From: Streptococcus mitis | GTDB taxonomy: Bacteria > Bacillota > Bacilli > Lactobacillales > Streptococcaceae | NCBI RefSeq assembly: GCF_005144795.1 | Contig: NZ_SWFJ01000001.1 | Span: forward strand, 1 to 64,000 | DNA length: 64,000 bases | Reading direction: 5' to 3' | In this document: piece by piece, positions 34,743 through 45,831 of the stretch | Numbering within the stretch: position 1 is the first letter of the stretch | How the letters are laid out: each line of letters begins with the position of its first letter | The notes under the pieces: model-generated | Told to the model about the DNA's origin: nothing | What the model saw: only the letters and a program-made list of their open reading frames with translations | The model's database searches: none | Translations under genes and position numbers: made by a program

Positions 34743-34778
34743 CCAAAAAAGGAAGCACAGATTCTCTGCAACTTCCTT
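34743..34778 (-). terminator. Terminator of the AliC-like gene
   Basis: AAGGAAG / CTTCCTT outer stem with an inner CAGA/TCTG pairing, followed on the minus strand by TTTTTT. It is 14 bases after the stop codon. Confidence 0.85.
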
Positions 34779-34791
34779 GTCTTGCTATAGA

Positions 34792-36759
34792 CTATTTAAT
34801 GTGTTTTTCAAGCTCTTTTTGGTATTTGGCATTTGTTTCGATTTTTTCTTTCTGCCATTTCTTGAGAGCTTCTTCATATTCTTTTGTCGTCACAACATCC
34901 TTTTGCAACTCCAAACCTTTGAATACAAATGGATCTCCCTTGATTCCGACTTGAGAGTATGCTTTTGTGAATGGTACAGTACGGCTAACAGTTGGAGAAC
35001 CACCTGAAGAAGCAACTGGAATTAAAAGTGAGCTATCCGATACCCAAGCTTGAGCTTTAGCGTATTTTTCATAACGCTTATTGAGGTCACTTGTTTCAGC
35101 TGCAGCATCGTCCAAGAGTTTCTTATATTCGTCCAGTCCAACTTGAGCCATCACTTCTGGATCTTTTCCACGAGTGATCCCCAAGTGTTTAAGAGCAGAA
35201 CCCTTCTTAGCATCGAGAATGTTTAGGTAGGTAGCTGGGTCTTGATAGTCTGGTCCCCAACCAGTTCCATTCAAGTCATAGTCTTTTTGTGCTGGAACCT
35301 TAGCTTGAGACGTGATGCTCATTTTTTCATTATCAGTCATTTGAAGGACATCGATAATGACATTATCAGTACCAAGCGTTGATTCGATAGATTGCTTAAG
35401 TGAGTTAGTTTGCTGGACAGCAATCACATCTGTTTGTTCAACCGGAATATCCAAACGAATTGGGAATGTCACCCCCTTTGCTTGCAATTCTGTCTTTGCT
35501 TTTGCAAAGGCAGCCTTAGCTTTTTCTGGATTATAAATCGTATCCTTACCATCTGTCAAAGCTACATCTTTCCACTGGTCTCCATATGAGACGAGCTCTG
35601 CCTGTGCCAACTCTCCAAAGGTCTTTTCACCAACTTGGACATAGTCATGAGGCACTAAGCTATTACGAATAATCTTATCCGCACCTTCTTCACCATTTAA
35701 CTGAGCCGTGTAAGAGTGACGGTCAAGGGCAAAGTTCAATGCCTGACGGAAGTTCTTGTTAAGGAGAGCTTCTTTTGTTGAAGTTTTTTGAGCTTCGTCT
35801 GTTTTAGCCGTTTTATTGTAAGACTGGCGATTTACGTTAACAGTGAGATAGTAGCTTGTCGCTTCTTGTGGACTGTAGACAATCTTATCTCCGTATTCTT
35901 TCTTAGTTGACTCAAAGTTTGAGCTTGTTGGGAAGAGACGAGCTGTTGTATAGGCACCTTGTGTAAAGCTACGAATCAAGGATTCTTGGTCTGATCCATC
36001 ATAGAAGGTTAGTTTAATGCTGTCAATCTTAACGTTGTCCTTATCCCAGTAGTTCGGATTTTTCTCATATTCGATAGCAGATTTTGAGGTCAATGATTTC
36101 AGTAAATAAGGTCCATTATATAGAATACTTGACGGAGTAGGAGTTCCGTAGTCTTTTCCTTTAGAATTCAAAAATTCTTCATTTACTGGAAGCATGGTTG
36201 CAGTTGTGACTTTAGAATTCCAGAAACTTTCTGGTTTGTTGAGCGTATATTCTACCGTATAATCATCAACAGCCTTAACTCCTACAGTAGAAAAATCATT
36301 ACTTTCACCACTGATATAGGCAGCCAATCCTTTAATTGAATCTTGAAGGAGAGAGAGACCGTCTGATTTACCATCAGCTGCATGTTTCAAACCTGTAACA
36401 AAGTCTTGAGCCTTAACTTCGGCATACTCTTCACCCTCAGAAGTATACCATTTTACACCTTTACGAAGTTTGTAGGTATAAGTCAAACCATCTTTAGAAA
36501 CCGACCAATCCTCTGCAAGCGATGGAATTAAGTTTCCATACTTATCATTTTCCAAAAGGCCATCGACAACGTTTGCTATAACGTCAGAAGTTGAGCTCTT
36601 GCTCGTCACGCTGTAGTCCAAAGATGATGGATCCATAGCGTAGACATAAGAAAATGTTTTAGGAGCGTCCGCATTCTTTTCGCTTTTACCACAAGCTGCC
36701 AAAAGAAGGGCTGCACTCAAGGTTACTCCCGCTCCTAAGAGCCATTTTTTCGATTTCAT
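34792..36759 (-). CDS. Oligopeptide-binding lipoprotein, AliA/AliB-like (AliC position)
   Basis: SBP family 5 lipoprotein, 655 residues from the ATG at 36759 with AAGGAG seven bases upstream; a TTG six bases earlier would be too close to that site. The lipobox is LLLAAC. The SBP_5 region VVDGLLENDKYGNLIPSLAE is present, followed by EDWSVSKDGLTYTYKLRKGV, and the protein ends in a Lys/Glu-rich helix. It resembles the aliA-like protein more closely than it does its immediate neighbour: both have PESFWNSK and LFPTS stretches. It lies directly downstream of dexB, in the place of pneumococcal aliC. In related strains such proteins sense peptides and feed the Ami permease. Exact paralogue identity needs alignment. 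Confidence 0.8.
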   Translation of the reverse strand: MKSKKWLLGAGVTLSAALLLAACGKSEKNADAPKTFSYVYAMDPSSLDYSVTSKSSTSDVIANVVDGLLENDKYGNLIPSLAEDWSVSKDGLTYTYKLRKGVKWYTSEGEEYAEVKAQDFVTGLKHAADGKSDGLSLLQDSIKGLAAYISGESNDFSTVGVKAVDDYTVEYTLNKPESFWNSKVTTATMLPVNEEFLNSKGKDYGTPTPSSILYNGPYLLKSLTSKSAIEYEKNPNYWDKDNVKIDSIKLTFYDGSDQESLIRSFTQGAYTTARLFPTSSNFESTKKEYGDKIVYSPQEATSYYLTVNVNRQSYNKTAKTDEAQKTSTKEALLNKNFRQALNFALDRHSYTAQLNGEEGADKIIRNSLVPHDYVQVGEKTFGELAQAELVSYGDQWKDVALTDGKDTIYNPEKAKAAFAKAKTELQAKGVTFPIRLDIPVEQTDVIAVQQTNSLKQSIESTLGTDNVIIDVLQMTDNEKMSITSQAKVPAQKDYDLNGTGWGPDYQDPATYLNILDAKKGSALKHLGITRGKDPEVMAQVGLDEYKKLLDDAAAETSDLNKRYEKYAKAQAWVSDSSLLIPVASSGGSPTVSRTVPFTKAYSQVGIKGDPFVFKGLELQKDVVTTKEYEEALKKWQKEKIETNAKYQKELEKHIK

Positions 36760-36790
36760 AGGCAATCTCCTTTAAGATAGGTTTTTCACC

Positions 36791-36818
36791 ATTATAACCT
36801 ATTTTTCTATAAATGCAA
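36791..36818 (-). promoter_or_regulatory. Promoter of the AliC-like gene
   Basis: Minus strand: TTGCAT, 16-base spacer, TATAAT. The segment TATAATGG plus a leader with AAAGGAG resembles that of the aliA-like gene, so the two may share regulation. Confidence 0.7.
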
Positions 36819-36887
36819 GAGCTTTCGAGAAATTTTTTAGAAAATTCTAACAAATATTTTTAAAAGAATTCTCTGAAAAACTTTTAG

Positions 36888-36919
36888 CAAAAAACCTCAA
36901 ACTCTATAAGCTTGAGGTC
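36888..36919 (-). terminator. dexB terminator
   Basis: ACCTCAA / TTGAGGT stem with a T-run (GGTTTTTTGC) on the minus strand, just after the dexB stop. Confidence 0.85.
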
Positions 36920-36927
36920 CTCACTTT

Positions 36928-38547
<1,620 letters not shown>

Positions 38548-38572
38548 TCATTATTTTAATAATCTATAGTTT

Positions 38573-38601
38573 ATGATAGCGCTTTTCAGAATTTTGTGCA
38601 A
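38573..38601 (-). promoter_or_regulatory. dexB promoter
   Basis: Minus strand: TTGCAC, 17-base spacer, TATCAT. The leader is about 30 bases, with GAGGTAAG before the ATG. Confidence 0.65.
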
Positions 38602-38611
38602 GCGTTTGCCT
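38597..38611 (-). promoter_or_regulatory. cre-like site over the dexB -35
   Basis: AGGCAAACGCTTGCA matches 13 of 15 positions of WTGNAARCGNWWWCA and overlaps the -35 hexamer, a position where CcpA would block initiation. Confidence 0.6.
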
Positions 38612-38665
38612 AATCTTTTTGATTCCTTTTTTAACTCCATAGTTTCCTAACTGCCAATTTTTTAT

Positions 38666-38671
38666 TATAAT
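38666..38671 (+). promoter_or_regulatory. -10 element of the DUF1846 gene
   Basis: TATAAT 20 bases before the plus-strand start codon; no convincing -35 is visible. It is divergent from dexB. Confidence 0.4.
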
Positions 38672-38690
38672 AGAGGTCAGAGGTAAAAAA

Positions 38691-40175
38691 ATGAAAAAAC
38701 AAGCTTTTAGTTCTGAACAATATTTGAATCTACAACGCGACCACATTTTGGAGCGCATCAACCAATTTGACGGCAAGCTCTACTTGGAGTTTGGTGGCAA
38801 AATGCTAGAAGATTTCCACGCTGCTCGTGTTCTTCCTGGCTATGAGCCTGACAACAAAATCAAGCTCTTGCAAGAGTTGAAAGAGCAAGTTGAGGTTGTG
38901 ATTGCCATTAACGCAAGCAATATCGAGCACTCTAAAGCACGTGGTGACTTGGGCATTTCTTATGACCAAGAAGTTCTTCGCTTGATTGATAAATTCAATG
39001 AATTAGGGATTTTTGTCGGCTCCGTTGTCATTACACAGTACGCTGGCCAACCAGCTGCAGATGCCTTCCGCAACCAACTCGAGAAAAACGGAATTGATTC
39101 TTATCTTCATTATCCAATCAAAGGATATCCAACAGATATGGATCACATCATTTCTCCAGAAGGTATGGGAAAAAATGACTACATCAAAACCAGTCGCAAC
39201 TTGATCGTCGTAACTGCTCCTGGACCTGGTTCTGGAAAATTGGCAACCTGTATGTCCAACATGTACCACGACCAAATCAATGGCATCAAGTCTGGCTACG
39301 CTAAATTTGAAACCTTCCCAGTTTGGAATCTTCCCCTTCATCATCCAGTTAATTTGGCCTACGAGGCTGCCACAGCAGACCTTGACGATGTCAACATGAT
39401 CGACCCCTTCCATCTCCAAACTTACGGAGAGACCACTGTCAACTACAATCGTGATATCGAGATCTTCCCAGTACTCAAGCGCATGTTGGAACGCATTCTT
39501 GGAGAGTCTCCATACGCTTCTCCGACAGATATGGGTGTCAACATGGTTGGTTTCGCTATTACAGATAATGAGGCTGCTATCGAAGCCTCTAAACAAGAAA
39601 TCATCCGTCGCTACTATCAGACTGTTCTTGATTTCAAAGCCGAAAAAGTGGGCGAATCTGCTGTCAAGAAAATTGAGTTGCTTATGAACGACCTCGGTAT
39701 CACACCTACAGACCGCAAGGTTGCTGTCGTTGCGCGCCAAAAAGCAGAAGAAACTGGTGGACCCGCCCTAGCCCTTGAATTGCCAAATGGGGAAATCGTC
39801 ACAGGTAAGAACTCAGAACTCTTTGGCCCAACTGCCGCTGCCTTGATTAACGCTATCAAGAAATCAGCTGACATTGCTAAAGAAGTGAAACTAATCGAGC
39901 CTGAAGTTGTTAAGCCAATCCAAGGTCTTAAAATCGATCATCTGGGTAGCCGCAATCCACGCCTTCATTCAAATGAAATCCTAATTGCACTTGCCATCAC
40001 AGCTACAGAAAATCCTGATGCTGCTCGTGCTATGGAAGAACTTGGCAACCTCAAAGGAAGCGAAGCCCACTCAACCATCATCTTGACAGATGAAGACAAA
40101 AATGTCCTTCGTAAATTGGGTATCAACGTAACCTTTGACCCATACTACCAATACGACCGCTTGTATCGTAAATAA
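38691..40175 (+). CDS. DUF1846 domain-containing protein
   Basis: A soluble protein of 494 residues occupied along its length by the DUF1846 family, widely conserved in Firmicutes without an established function. Visible landmarks are [20 protein letters not shown] near 30, the basic/Gly-rich [20 protein letters not shown] near 170 (resembling a phosphate-binding loop), and [18 protein letters not shown] near 210. No signal peptide or membrane helix. AGAGG precedes the ATG. It is on the plus strand between dexB and luxS, a neighbourhood conserved in pneumococcus, and has its own terminator. A nucleotide- or phosphate-linked role would be a guess. Confidence 0.92.
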   Translation: MKKQAFSSEQYLNLQRDHILERINQFDGKLYLEFGGKMLEDFHAARVLPGYEPDNKIKLLQELKEQVEVVIAINASNIEHSKARGDLGISYDQEVLRLIDKFNELGIFVGSVVITQYAGQPAADAFRNQLEKNGIDSYLHYPIKGYPTDMDHIISPEGMGKNDYIKTSRNLIVVTAPGPGSGKLATCMSNMYHDQINGIKSGYAKFETFPVWNLPLHHPVNLAYEAATADLDDVNMIDPFHLQTYGETTVNYNRDIEIFPVLKRMLERILGESPYASPTDMGVNMVGFAITDNEAAIEASKQEIIRRYYQTVLDFKAEKVGESAVKKIELLMNDLGITPTDRKVAVVARQKAEETGGPALALELPNGEIVTGKNSELFGPTAAALINAIKKSADIAKEVKLIEPEVVKPIQGLKIDHLGSRNPRLHSNEILIALAITATENPDAARAMEELGNLKGSEAHSTIILTDEDKNVLRKLGINVTFDPYYQYDRLYRK

Positions 40176-40182
40176 AGATTTC

Positions 40183-40210
40183 AACCTCTCCACCCTCGGA
40201 GAGGTTTTCT
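40183..40210 (+). terminator. Terminator after the DUF1846 gene
   Basis: ACCTCTCC / GGAGAGGT stem with loop ACCCTC, then TTTTCTCT, eight bases after the stop. Confidence 0.8.
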
Positions 40211-40234
40211 CTCTGCCTCAGGAGCCGGCTTTAT

Positions 40235-40242
40235 GTTATAAT
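40235..40242 (+). promoter_or_regulatory. Extended -10 promoter of luxS
   Basis: TGTTATAAT has a perfect -10 and the extended TG; the -35 region is poor. The transcript would start about 20 bases before the luxS ATG, with AAAGGA as ribosome-binding site. Confidence 0.5.
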
Positions 40243-40270
40243 GTAAAGAAGAAAACTGAAAGGATTTACC

Positions 40271-40753
40271 ATGTCAAAAGAAGTTATTGTTGAAAGTTTT
40301 GAACTTGACCACACTATTGTTAAAGCACCTTATGTTCGCTTGATCGGGGAAGAAACAGGGCCAAAGGGAGATGTCATCTCCAATTATGATATTCGTTTAG
40401 TGCAACCCAATGAAGACTCTATCCCTACTGCTGGCCTTCACACTATCGAGCACCTCTTGGCAAAACTCATCCGTACCCGCATTGACGGTATGATTGACTG
40501 TTCACCATTTGGTTGCCGTACAGGCTTCCATATGATTATGTGGGGGCGCCACACCAGTGCTGAAATCGCGGCTGTTATCAAGGATTCGCTCAAGGAAATC
40601 GCTGAGACTACTACTTGGGAAGACGTCCCTGGAACAACCATCGAATCTTGCGGCAACTACAAGGATCACAGCCTCTTTTCTGCTAAAGAATGGGCAAAAC
40701 TCATCCTTGAACAAGGGATTTCAGACGATGCCTTTGAACGCCATGTCATCTAA
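40271..40753 (+). CDS. luxS: S-ribosylhomocysteine lyase (autoinducer-2 synthase)
   Basis: Cleaves S-ribosylhomocysteine to homocysteine and DPD, the AI-2 precursor, in the activated methyl cycle. The 160 residues are full length. Metal ligands are visible as H57 and H61 in HTIEH and C127 in [10 protein letters not shown]; the catalytic Cys region around [11 protein letters not shown] is intact. A monocistronic gene with its own extended -10 promoter and a terminator shared with the convergent clpL. Context (dexB–DUF1846–luxS–clpL) matches pneumococcus. Confidence 0.98.
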   Translation: MSKEVIVESFELDHTIVKAPYVRLIGEETGPKGDVISNYDIRLVQPNEDSIPTAGLHTIEHLLAKLIRTRIDGMIDCSPFGCRTGFHMIMWGRHTSAEIAAVIKDSLKEIAETTTWEDVPGTTIESCGNYKDHSLFSAKEWAKLILEQGISDDAFERHVI

Positions 40754-40757
40754 ACAC

Positions 40758-40797
40758 AAAAAAGGAACCAGTTTTTTTCAGCTGGTTCCTTTTTTAT
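40758..40797. terminator. Bidirectional terminator between luxS and clpL
   Basis: GGAACCAG / CTGGTTCC stem flanked by A- and T-runs, so it works on both strands for the convergent genes. Confidence 0.9.
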
Positions 40798-40812
40798 TTT
40801 CAAAATCTTGAT

Positions 40813-42918
40813 TTAGGCTTTTTCACGAATGACCAAAACACCATCTTCCATGTCAGCTTCTAGGTGTTTAGCATCAAGGTTATCCAAGTGGAAGTCTGTG
40901 ACTTTGTCACGGATTTGTTGTTCAACCACACGACGGAGTGGACGGACACCCATGACTTCATCGTAGCCTTCCTCAGTCATGTATTCTTTAGCAGCTTCGC
41001 TCACTGCCAAGTCAATGTCTTTCTTAGAAAGCGTCTTGTTAACTTCAACCAACATAAGGTCCACAATCTTAGAAAGGTCTTCCTTAGTCAAGTGTGAGAA
41101 TTCGATGACAGCATTGAAACGGTTAAGGAATTCTGGACGGAAGTAAGGTTTCAAACGGTCCATCAATTCTGGTTTATCCGCATCTTCTGTCAAGTTGGCT
41201 TCATAGCCAAATCCAGCATTTGAGGTCGCAATAATGACAGTATTCTTGAAATTGACAGTGTTACCTTGACCATCTGTCAAACGACCATCGTCCAAAACTT
41301 GAAGGAGAAGGGTGATGACTTGAGGGTCAGCCTTTTCAATTTCGTCGAGAAGGACGATTGAGTATGGATTGCGACGGACGCGTTCTGTCAAGGTATTGTT
41401 GTTGTCATCGTAACCAACATAACCTGCAGTTGTACCAATCAATTTAGATACGGCTGTGCGGTCGCTGTATTCTGACATGTCCAAACGGATGATAGCATCC
41501 TTGGTTCCAAACATATCTAGCGCCAATTGCTTAGCAAGCTCCGTCTTACCAACCCCAGTTGGACCTACAAAGAGGAAGCTACCAATTGGGCGATTACCTT
41601 CATCAAAACCAGCACGGTTACGACGGATAGCACGGGCCACTGCTTCTACTGCCTTATCTTGACCGATTACCTTATCTTGCAAGCGATGAGCCATATCTTT
41701 CAGACGTTCGATGTCTGATGCTCCCATTTGTGATACTGGAATACCGGTCATTCGTTCTACAGACTCAGCCACATCGTTGACACTTGCAGTCACTTTCATA
41801 TCTTCTGTGTGGTTTTCGATTTTCTTTTCCAATTCTGCGATGCGTGTTTTATAGTTTAGAGCTGCTTCAAAATCTTCTGCCTCAACTGCTTTTTCTTGCT
41901 TGTCTTTTTCTGCCTCAATTTCACGTTCAACAGCATGAACATCTGTTACTGGATGTTGTGCTGCCAAGTGAGCTGCCGTAACATCGACAAGGTCGATAGC
42001 CTTATCTGGCAAGCTACGTTGAGGAATATACTGAACAGAATAATCCACTGCTGCTTTCAAGACTTCATCTGGCAAGATGACATTGTGGTGTTGTTGATAG
42101 AGATCACGAATTCCTTGAAGGATTTTAAAGGTATCTTCTGCTGAAGGAGCATTTACCTTGACTTCGTTGAAACGACGAGCAAGAGCAGCATTCTTCAAAA
42201 TAGTGTTACGATATTCGTCTTGAGTTGTCGCTCCAATAACGGTCAATTCCCCACGAGAGAGGGCCGGCTTGAGAATATCCGCAAGCCCTTTAGAAGCACT
42301 ATCTCCACCAGTGCTACCAGCACCAAGTATTTGGTGAATTTCATCAAAGAAGAGGATAATATTCCCTGCTTCTTTCACTTCATTTACTAGGTTTTGAACG
42401 TTTTCTTCAAAACTACCACGGTATTGAGTACCAGCCTCAAGACCAGAGATATCAATGGAAATAATTTCCTTATTTTTGATGGCAGCTGGAACATCACCGT
42501 TTACAATCGCCTGTGCTAGACCTTCGACAACGGCTGTCTTACCAACGCCTGCGTCTCCTACTAAAACAGGATTATTCTTGGTACGGCGTGAAAGGATTTC
42601 AGATGTTTCTTGAATTTCCTTGTTTCGTCCGATGACAGGATCCAACTTGCCCTCACGCGCTTCTGCAGTCAAGTTTCGACCCAGTTTAGCAAGGACACCA
42701 TCTTGTTTCATACCTGAAGACTGTTGTTTCATTTGTCCATCAGTTTCTGCATTTCCTGGCAATTGACCAGTTGCACGATAGTGAGCAAATTCCTCAGGTG
42801 TGACTTCACGTCCATTAATCAAGTAACGGCGATTTTCAGAACTATATCCTCGCATACCACCCATCAATTGGTTAAATAAATCATCCATGTTGTTAAAATT
42901 ATTAAAGTTGTTATTCAT
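40813..42918 (-). CDS. clpL: ATP-dependent Clp chaperone ClpL
   Basis: HSP100/ClpB-type disaggregase of 701 residues that works without a ClpP partner; involved in heat and antibiotic stress tolerance. The short N-terminal part is Asn/Gly-rich ([20 protein letters not shown]) instead of a Clp-N repeat domain, as usual for ClpL. The first AAA+ domain has [10 protein letters not shown] near 115, a coiled UVR-like middle segment spans about 330-375, and the second AAA+ domain has [10 protein letters not shown] near 440 and the D2-small domain at the C-terminus. AGAGG precedes the ATG. Three CtsR boxes lie upstream, one next to the gene and two over a distal promoter. Confidence 0.96.
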   Translation of the reverse strand: MNNNFNNFNNMDDLFNQLMGGMRGYSSENRRYLINGREVTPEEFAHYRATGQLPGNAETDGQMKQQSSGMKQDGVLAKLGRNLTAEAREGKLDPVIGRNKEIQETSEILSRRTKNNPVLVGDAGVGKTAVVEGLAQAIVNGDVPAAIKNKEIISIDISGLEAGTQYRGSFEENVQNLVNEVKEAGNIILFFDEIHQILGAGSTGGDSASKGLADILKPALSRGELTVIGATTQDEYRNTILKNAALARRFNEVKVNAPSAEDTFKILQGIRDLYQQHHNVILPDEVLKAAVDYSVQYIPQRSLPDKAIDLVDVTAAHLAAQHPVTDVHAVEREIEAEKDKQEKAVEAEDFEAALNYKTRIAELEKKIENHTEDMKVTASVNDVAESVERMTGIPVSQMGASDIERLKDMAHRLQDKVIGQDKAVEAVARAIRRNRAGFDEGNRPIGSFLFVGPTGVGKTELAKQLALDMFGTKDAIIRLDMSEYSDRTAVSKLIGTTAGYVGYDDNNNTLTERVRRNPYSIVLLDEIEKADPQVITLLLQVLDDGRLTDGQGNTVNFKNTVIIATSNAGFGYEANLTEDADKPELMDRLKPYFRPEFLNRFNAVIEFSHLTKEDLSKIVDLMLVEVNKTLSKKDIDLAVSEAAKEYMTEEGYDEVMGVRPLRRVVEQQIRDKVTDFHLDNLDAKHLEADMEDGVLVIREKA

Positions 42919-42954
42919 ATTCTTTACCTCTTTTTGTTATTTATTATTACTGAT

Positions 42955-42971
42955 ATTGACTATCTTTGACC
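42955..42971 (-). promoter_or_regulatory. CtsR box close to clpL
   Basis: Minus strand GGTCAAAGATAGTCAAT matches the CtsR heptad direct repeat RGTCAAANANRGTCAAA at all but the last base. It lies about 37 bases before the start codon. Confidence 0.75.
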
Positions 42972-43153
42972 TTTGTTTCAAAAAATTTAGACTAGCTAGA
43001 TTGCTACTCTACGTACTATTTCTGGTTTTTCTTTTTCAAGCAGGAGTAGACTATCTTTACTTCTGAAGATTTCTAGATGAAACATAGACCCACCTCTTTC
43101 TATTTTACTTTAAATAAGTGTTCTAGTAAGGTTTTCATTTACCTTACGTTCAT

Positions 43154-43182
43154 AATATACTACAATAGTCAAAAAAGGTCAA
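43154..43182 (-). promoter_or_regulatory. Distal clpL promoter
   Basis: Minus strand: TTGACC, 17-base spacer, TATATT, about 235 bases before the start codon, overlapped by a CtsR box. It implies a long untranslated leader of about 230 bases. Confidence 0.65.
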
Positions 43183-43183
43183 G
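43167..43183 (+). promoter_or_regulatory. CtsR box over the distal clpL promoter
   Basis: Plus-strand AGTCAAAAAAGGTCAAG matches the CtsR consensus except for the last base. It covers the -35 and spacer of the distal promoter. Confidence 0.75.
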
Positions 43184-43186
43184 AAA

Positions 43187-43203
43187 TTTGACTTTAATTG
43201 ACC
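43187..43203 (-). promoter_or_regulatory. Second upstream CtsR box
   Basis: Minus strand GGTCAATTAAAGTCAAA matches the CtsR consensus with one mismatch. It sits just upstream of the distal -35, in opposite orientation to the neighbouring box. Confidence 0.7.
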
Positions 43204-43213
43204 AATAAATTTT

Positions 43214-43251
43214 ACAAAAAGAAGAACTAGCTTTTAACTAGTCCTTCTTTG
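43214..43251 (-). terminator. Terminator of the pyruvate formate-lyase gene
   Basis: AGAAGGACTAG / CTAGTTCTTCT stem with one G-U pair, followed on the minus strand by TTTTTG, shortly after the stop codon. Confidence 0.85.
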
Positions 43252-43268
43252 TATTATTTTATATAATC

Positions 43269-45593
43269 TTAGCTCAACGCATCCAAGGCATCGTCCATTG
43301 AAAGAACTTCGTGGAAGACACGTTGTGTCAATTCAGTTTTTTGTTCTGGAGTGAGGTATTTAGTGTTTACACAGTATCCAGAGATACGTACGATAACGTC
43401 TTCACCTGACATGATCTTTTCGTAAACATCGTTCAAGTCCATAACGTTCAAGTTAACGTGTTGTCCACCGTTTTCAAAGTAACCATCAAGGATTGTTACC
43501 AAGTTATCAACTTGTTCGTCACGAGTCTTACCAAGAGCGCGAGGTGATACTTGTGTAGTCAATGAGATACCATCAGCTGCATAACTAAAGTCAAGGCTAG
43601 AAAGTGAGTTCAAGTTTTGCAACCAACCACCTTTAGCTTTGTTAGATGGGTTAGCACCTGGTGAGAAGAATTCAAGTTTAGACAAGTTCACAGAACCATC
43701 TTCGTTGAGGTATACACCTTTGTGGACTGGTGAGTTACCAGTTTGTTTAGAGTAAGCAACGTTAGATGTGATAGTCAAAAGTGATACTGTAGCTTCAGCG
43801 TCTTTGTAAAGTTTGTGGCTACGTAGACGAGTTGTGTAAGCTTCAATCAACCATTCTGCCAATTCGTTTGAACGTGGGTCATCTTCACCCCAACGTGGGT
43901 ATTCACCGATTGTTTCATAATCATAGATGTAGCCATTTTCATCACGGATTGGTTTAACTGTAGCGTATTTGATAGCTGACAATGTATCAACAGTGTTAGC
44001 AAATCCACAGATACCGAATCCCATGTTCGCACGTTGTTTAGTTGGCAAGAATGCCATTTGAACAGCTTCATAGTTGTACTTATCAGTCATGTAGTGGATA
44101 ATATTCAAAGCATCTACATAAGTGTCAGTCAACCAGTCAAGAGATTTCTCAAAGTTAGCTTTAACTGATTCGAATTCAAGAACTTCGTCACGGATTGGTT
44201 CGATGTCAAATACTTTGTAGTCTTTGTGAACATCGTCGTAACCACCATTAAGCCCTGTGAGTAAAGCTTTTAAAACATTGACGCGAGCGCCGAAGTACTG
44301 TATATTATGGCGTTGTTCTTCATTTTCTGGGTCAAGTGGAGACACACAGCATGAGATACAGCTCATTTCACCATATCCGTCTTTAGCCATTGTTGTTACA
44401 CCTTCGTATTGGATAGAAGAGTGTTTGTGGCTCATGTGCATACAGTAGCGACGGAAGTTGTATGGCAATTTATCAGTCCAAAGAACTGTCAAGTTTGGTT
44501 CTGGAGAGTTACCGATGTTGTCAAGAGTGTTCAAGAAACGGTAGTCCATTTTAGTAACACGGTGACGACCATCGTTACCCATACCAGCCATAGAAGTTGT
44601 GATGAAAGTTGGGTCACCTGAGTACAATTGGTCGTAAGCTTTTGTACGAGCAAATTTAACTGTACGAAGTTTCATAACGAAATCATCAACGAATTCTTGG
44701 ATTTCTGATTCAGTAAATGTACCACGAGCAAGGTCACGTTCTGCAAAGATGTCCAATACGATTGGCACACGTCCTAGAGATGTAGCAGCACCGTTGATAA
44801 CACGGCAGACAGCCATGAAGGCGATGTTAACCCATTGGATTGCTTCTTTAACGTTCATCGCTGGTTTGCGAACGTCAACTCCGTAAAGATCACCCAAGCG
44901 AACAACTTGTTGCAATGCTTGGTATTGAAGATTGATTTCTTCACGAAGACGGATTGTTTCTTCATCGATTTCTTCGATTGCATTCCAGTCGTTTACTTTT
45001 TCTTGCATCAAGTAGTCTGCACCGTAAAGAGCAAGACGTGCGTAAACACCGATGATACGTCCGCGTGAGTATGCATCTGGAAGACCAGTTACAGTGTGTG
45101 CGTGACGAGCACGACGGATGTTTGAAGTATAGGCACGGAAGATACCGTCGTTAACTGTTGTTACGTATTTGGTAAAGATTTCGTGAACAGCTGGGTCTGG
45201 TTCGTATCCATTTTCTTTCAAAGTAGTTTCAGCCATACGGATACCACCTTTTGGCATGAAGTTCAATTTGAAAAGTTCATCGTTTTGGATACCGAAGATA
45301 ACTTCGTTTTCTTTATCGATAAATCCTGCTGGGATATCAGCGATAGATGTTGGACGAGTGTCCATTGGGAAACGAGTTTCTTCGTAGTGTGCTTTAGTTT
45401 CTTCTACAATTTTTTTGATGTGAAGTGAACGTTCTGTTGGTCCTGCAAGGAAGCTTTCGTCTCCATCATAAGGTGTGTAGTTAGCTTGTACGAAGCGTGA
45501 TACACTTGCTTTCTCTTTCCAATCTACGCCTTTGAAGCCTTCCCAAGCTTTGTCAAAAATATCTTGTGCTTCAACAACTGTCTTAACAACCAT
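43269..45593 (-). CDS. pflB: Formate acetyltransferase (pyruvate formate-lyase)
   Basis: Anaerobic glycyl-radical enzyme converting pyruvate and CoA to acetyl-CoA and formate. From the ATG at 45593 it is 774 residues; GAGGA lies upstream of this codon and the ORF's 12-residue upstream extension would include it, so I reject the longer form. The catalytic cysteine pair is C415-C416 ([13 protein letters not shown]) and the glycyl radical site is G739 in VRISGYCVN. No frameshift or lost residue. Expected to be activated by a PflA encoded elsewhere. Its leader contains a perfect 6-bp inverted repeat (GTAACA / TGTTAC) that may be a protein-binding site. Confidence 0.97.
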   Translation of the reverse strand: MVVKTVVEAQDIFDKAWEGFKGVDWKEKASVSRFVQANYTPYDGDESFLAGPTERSLHIKKIVEETKAHYEETRFPMDTRPTSIADIPAGFIDKENEVIFGIQNDELFKLNFMPKGGIRMAETTLKENGYEPDPAVHEIFTKYVTTVNDGIFRAYTSNIRRARHAHTVTGLPDAYSRGRIIGVYARLALYGADYLMQEKVNDWNAIEEIDEETIRLREEINLQYQALQQVVRLGDLYGVDVRKPAMNVKEAIQWVNIAFMAVCRVINGAATSLGRVPIVLDIFAERDLARGTFTESEIQEFVDDFVMKLRTVKFARTKAYDQLYSGDPTFITTSMAGMGNDGRHRVTKMDYRFLNTLDNIGNSPEPNLTVLWTDKLPYNFRRYCMHMSHKHSSIQYEGVTTMAKDGYGEMSCISCCVSPLDPENEEQRHNIQYFGARVNVLKALLTGLNGGYDDVHKDYKVFDIEPIRDEVLEFESVKANFEKSLDWLTDTYVDALNIIHYMTDKYNYEAVQMAFLPTKQRANMGFGICGFANTVDTLSAIKYATVKPIRDENGYIYDYETIGEYPRWGEDDPRSNELAEWLIEAYTTRLRSHKLYKDAEATVSLLTITSNVAYSKQTGNSPVHKGVYLNEDGSVNLSKLEFFSPGANPSNKAKGGWLQNLNSLSSLDFSYAADGISLTTQVSPRALGKTRDEQVDNLVTILDGYFENGGQHVNLNVMDLNDVYEKIMSGEDVIVRISGYCVNTKYLTPEQKTELTQRVFHEVLSMDDALDALS

Positions 45594-45648
45594 GTTAATG
45601 TCCTCTTTTTTCTTTCTAGTAACAACCATCTGTTACATTCATGAGACA

Positions 45649-45678
45649 AGTATACCACACAGTAACCGATTTCAACAA
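45649..45678 (-). promoter_or_regulatory. Promoter of pflB
   Basis: Minus strand: extended -10 TGGTATACT with a weak -35 (TTGTTG or TGTTGA depending on spacing). The leader is about 50 bases. Confidence 0.5.
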
Positions 45679-45792
45679 GTGGAAAATCCCTATTTTTACA
45701 CTTTCTTTTCTAAAACAGTCTATATTTTATCCCAAACTGTATTATATTTTTGAAAAAACAAAGTCCTTTTTTCTTTTTTTCAGAAAAAAGGG

Positions 45793-45798
45793 TATAAT
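45793..45798 (+). promoter_or_regulatory. -10 element of dinB
   Basis: TATAAT 34 bases before the dinB ATG. The -35 region is only a T-rich tract. Confidence 0.35.
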
Positions 45799-45831
45799 AA
45801 AAGAAAATAAGCAGTAAAAAAGGTGCTAGGC

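Noticed and set aside
38564-38776. Minus-strand 70-codon frame between dexB and the DUF1846 gene
   Set aside because: It overlaps the start of the DUF1846 gene and the dexB promoter in antisense, with no coding features.
45594-45629. Longer pyruvate formate-lyase start
   Set aside because: The ATG at 45593 has GAGGA upstream and gives the standard N-terminus; the extension is basic and unlike the family.
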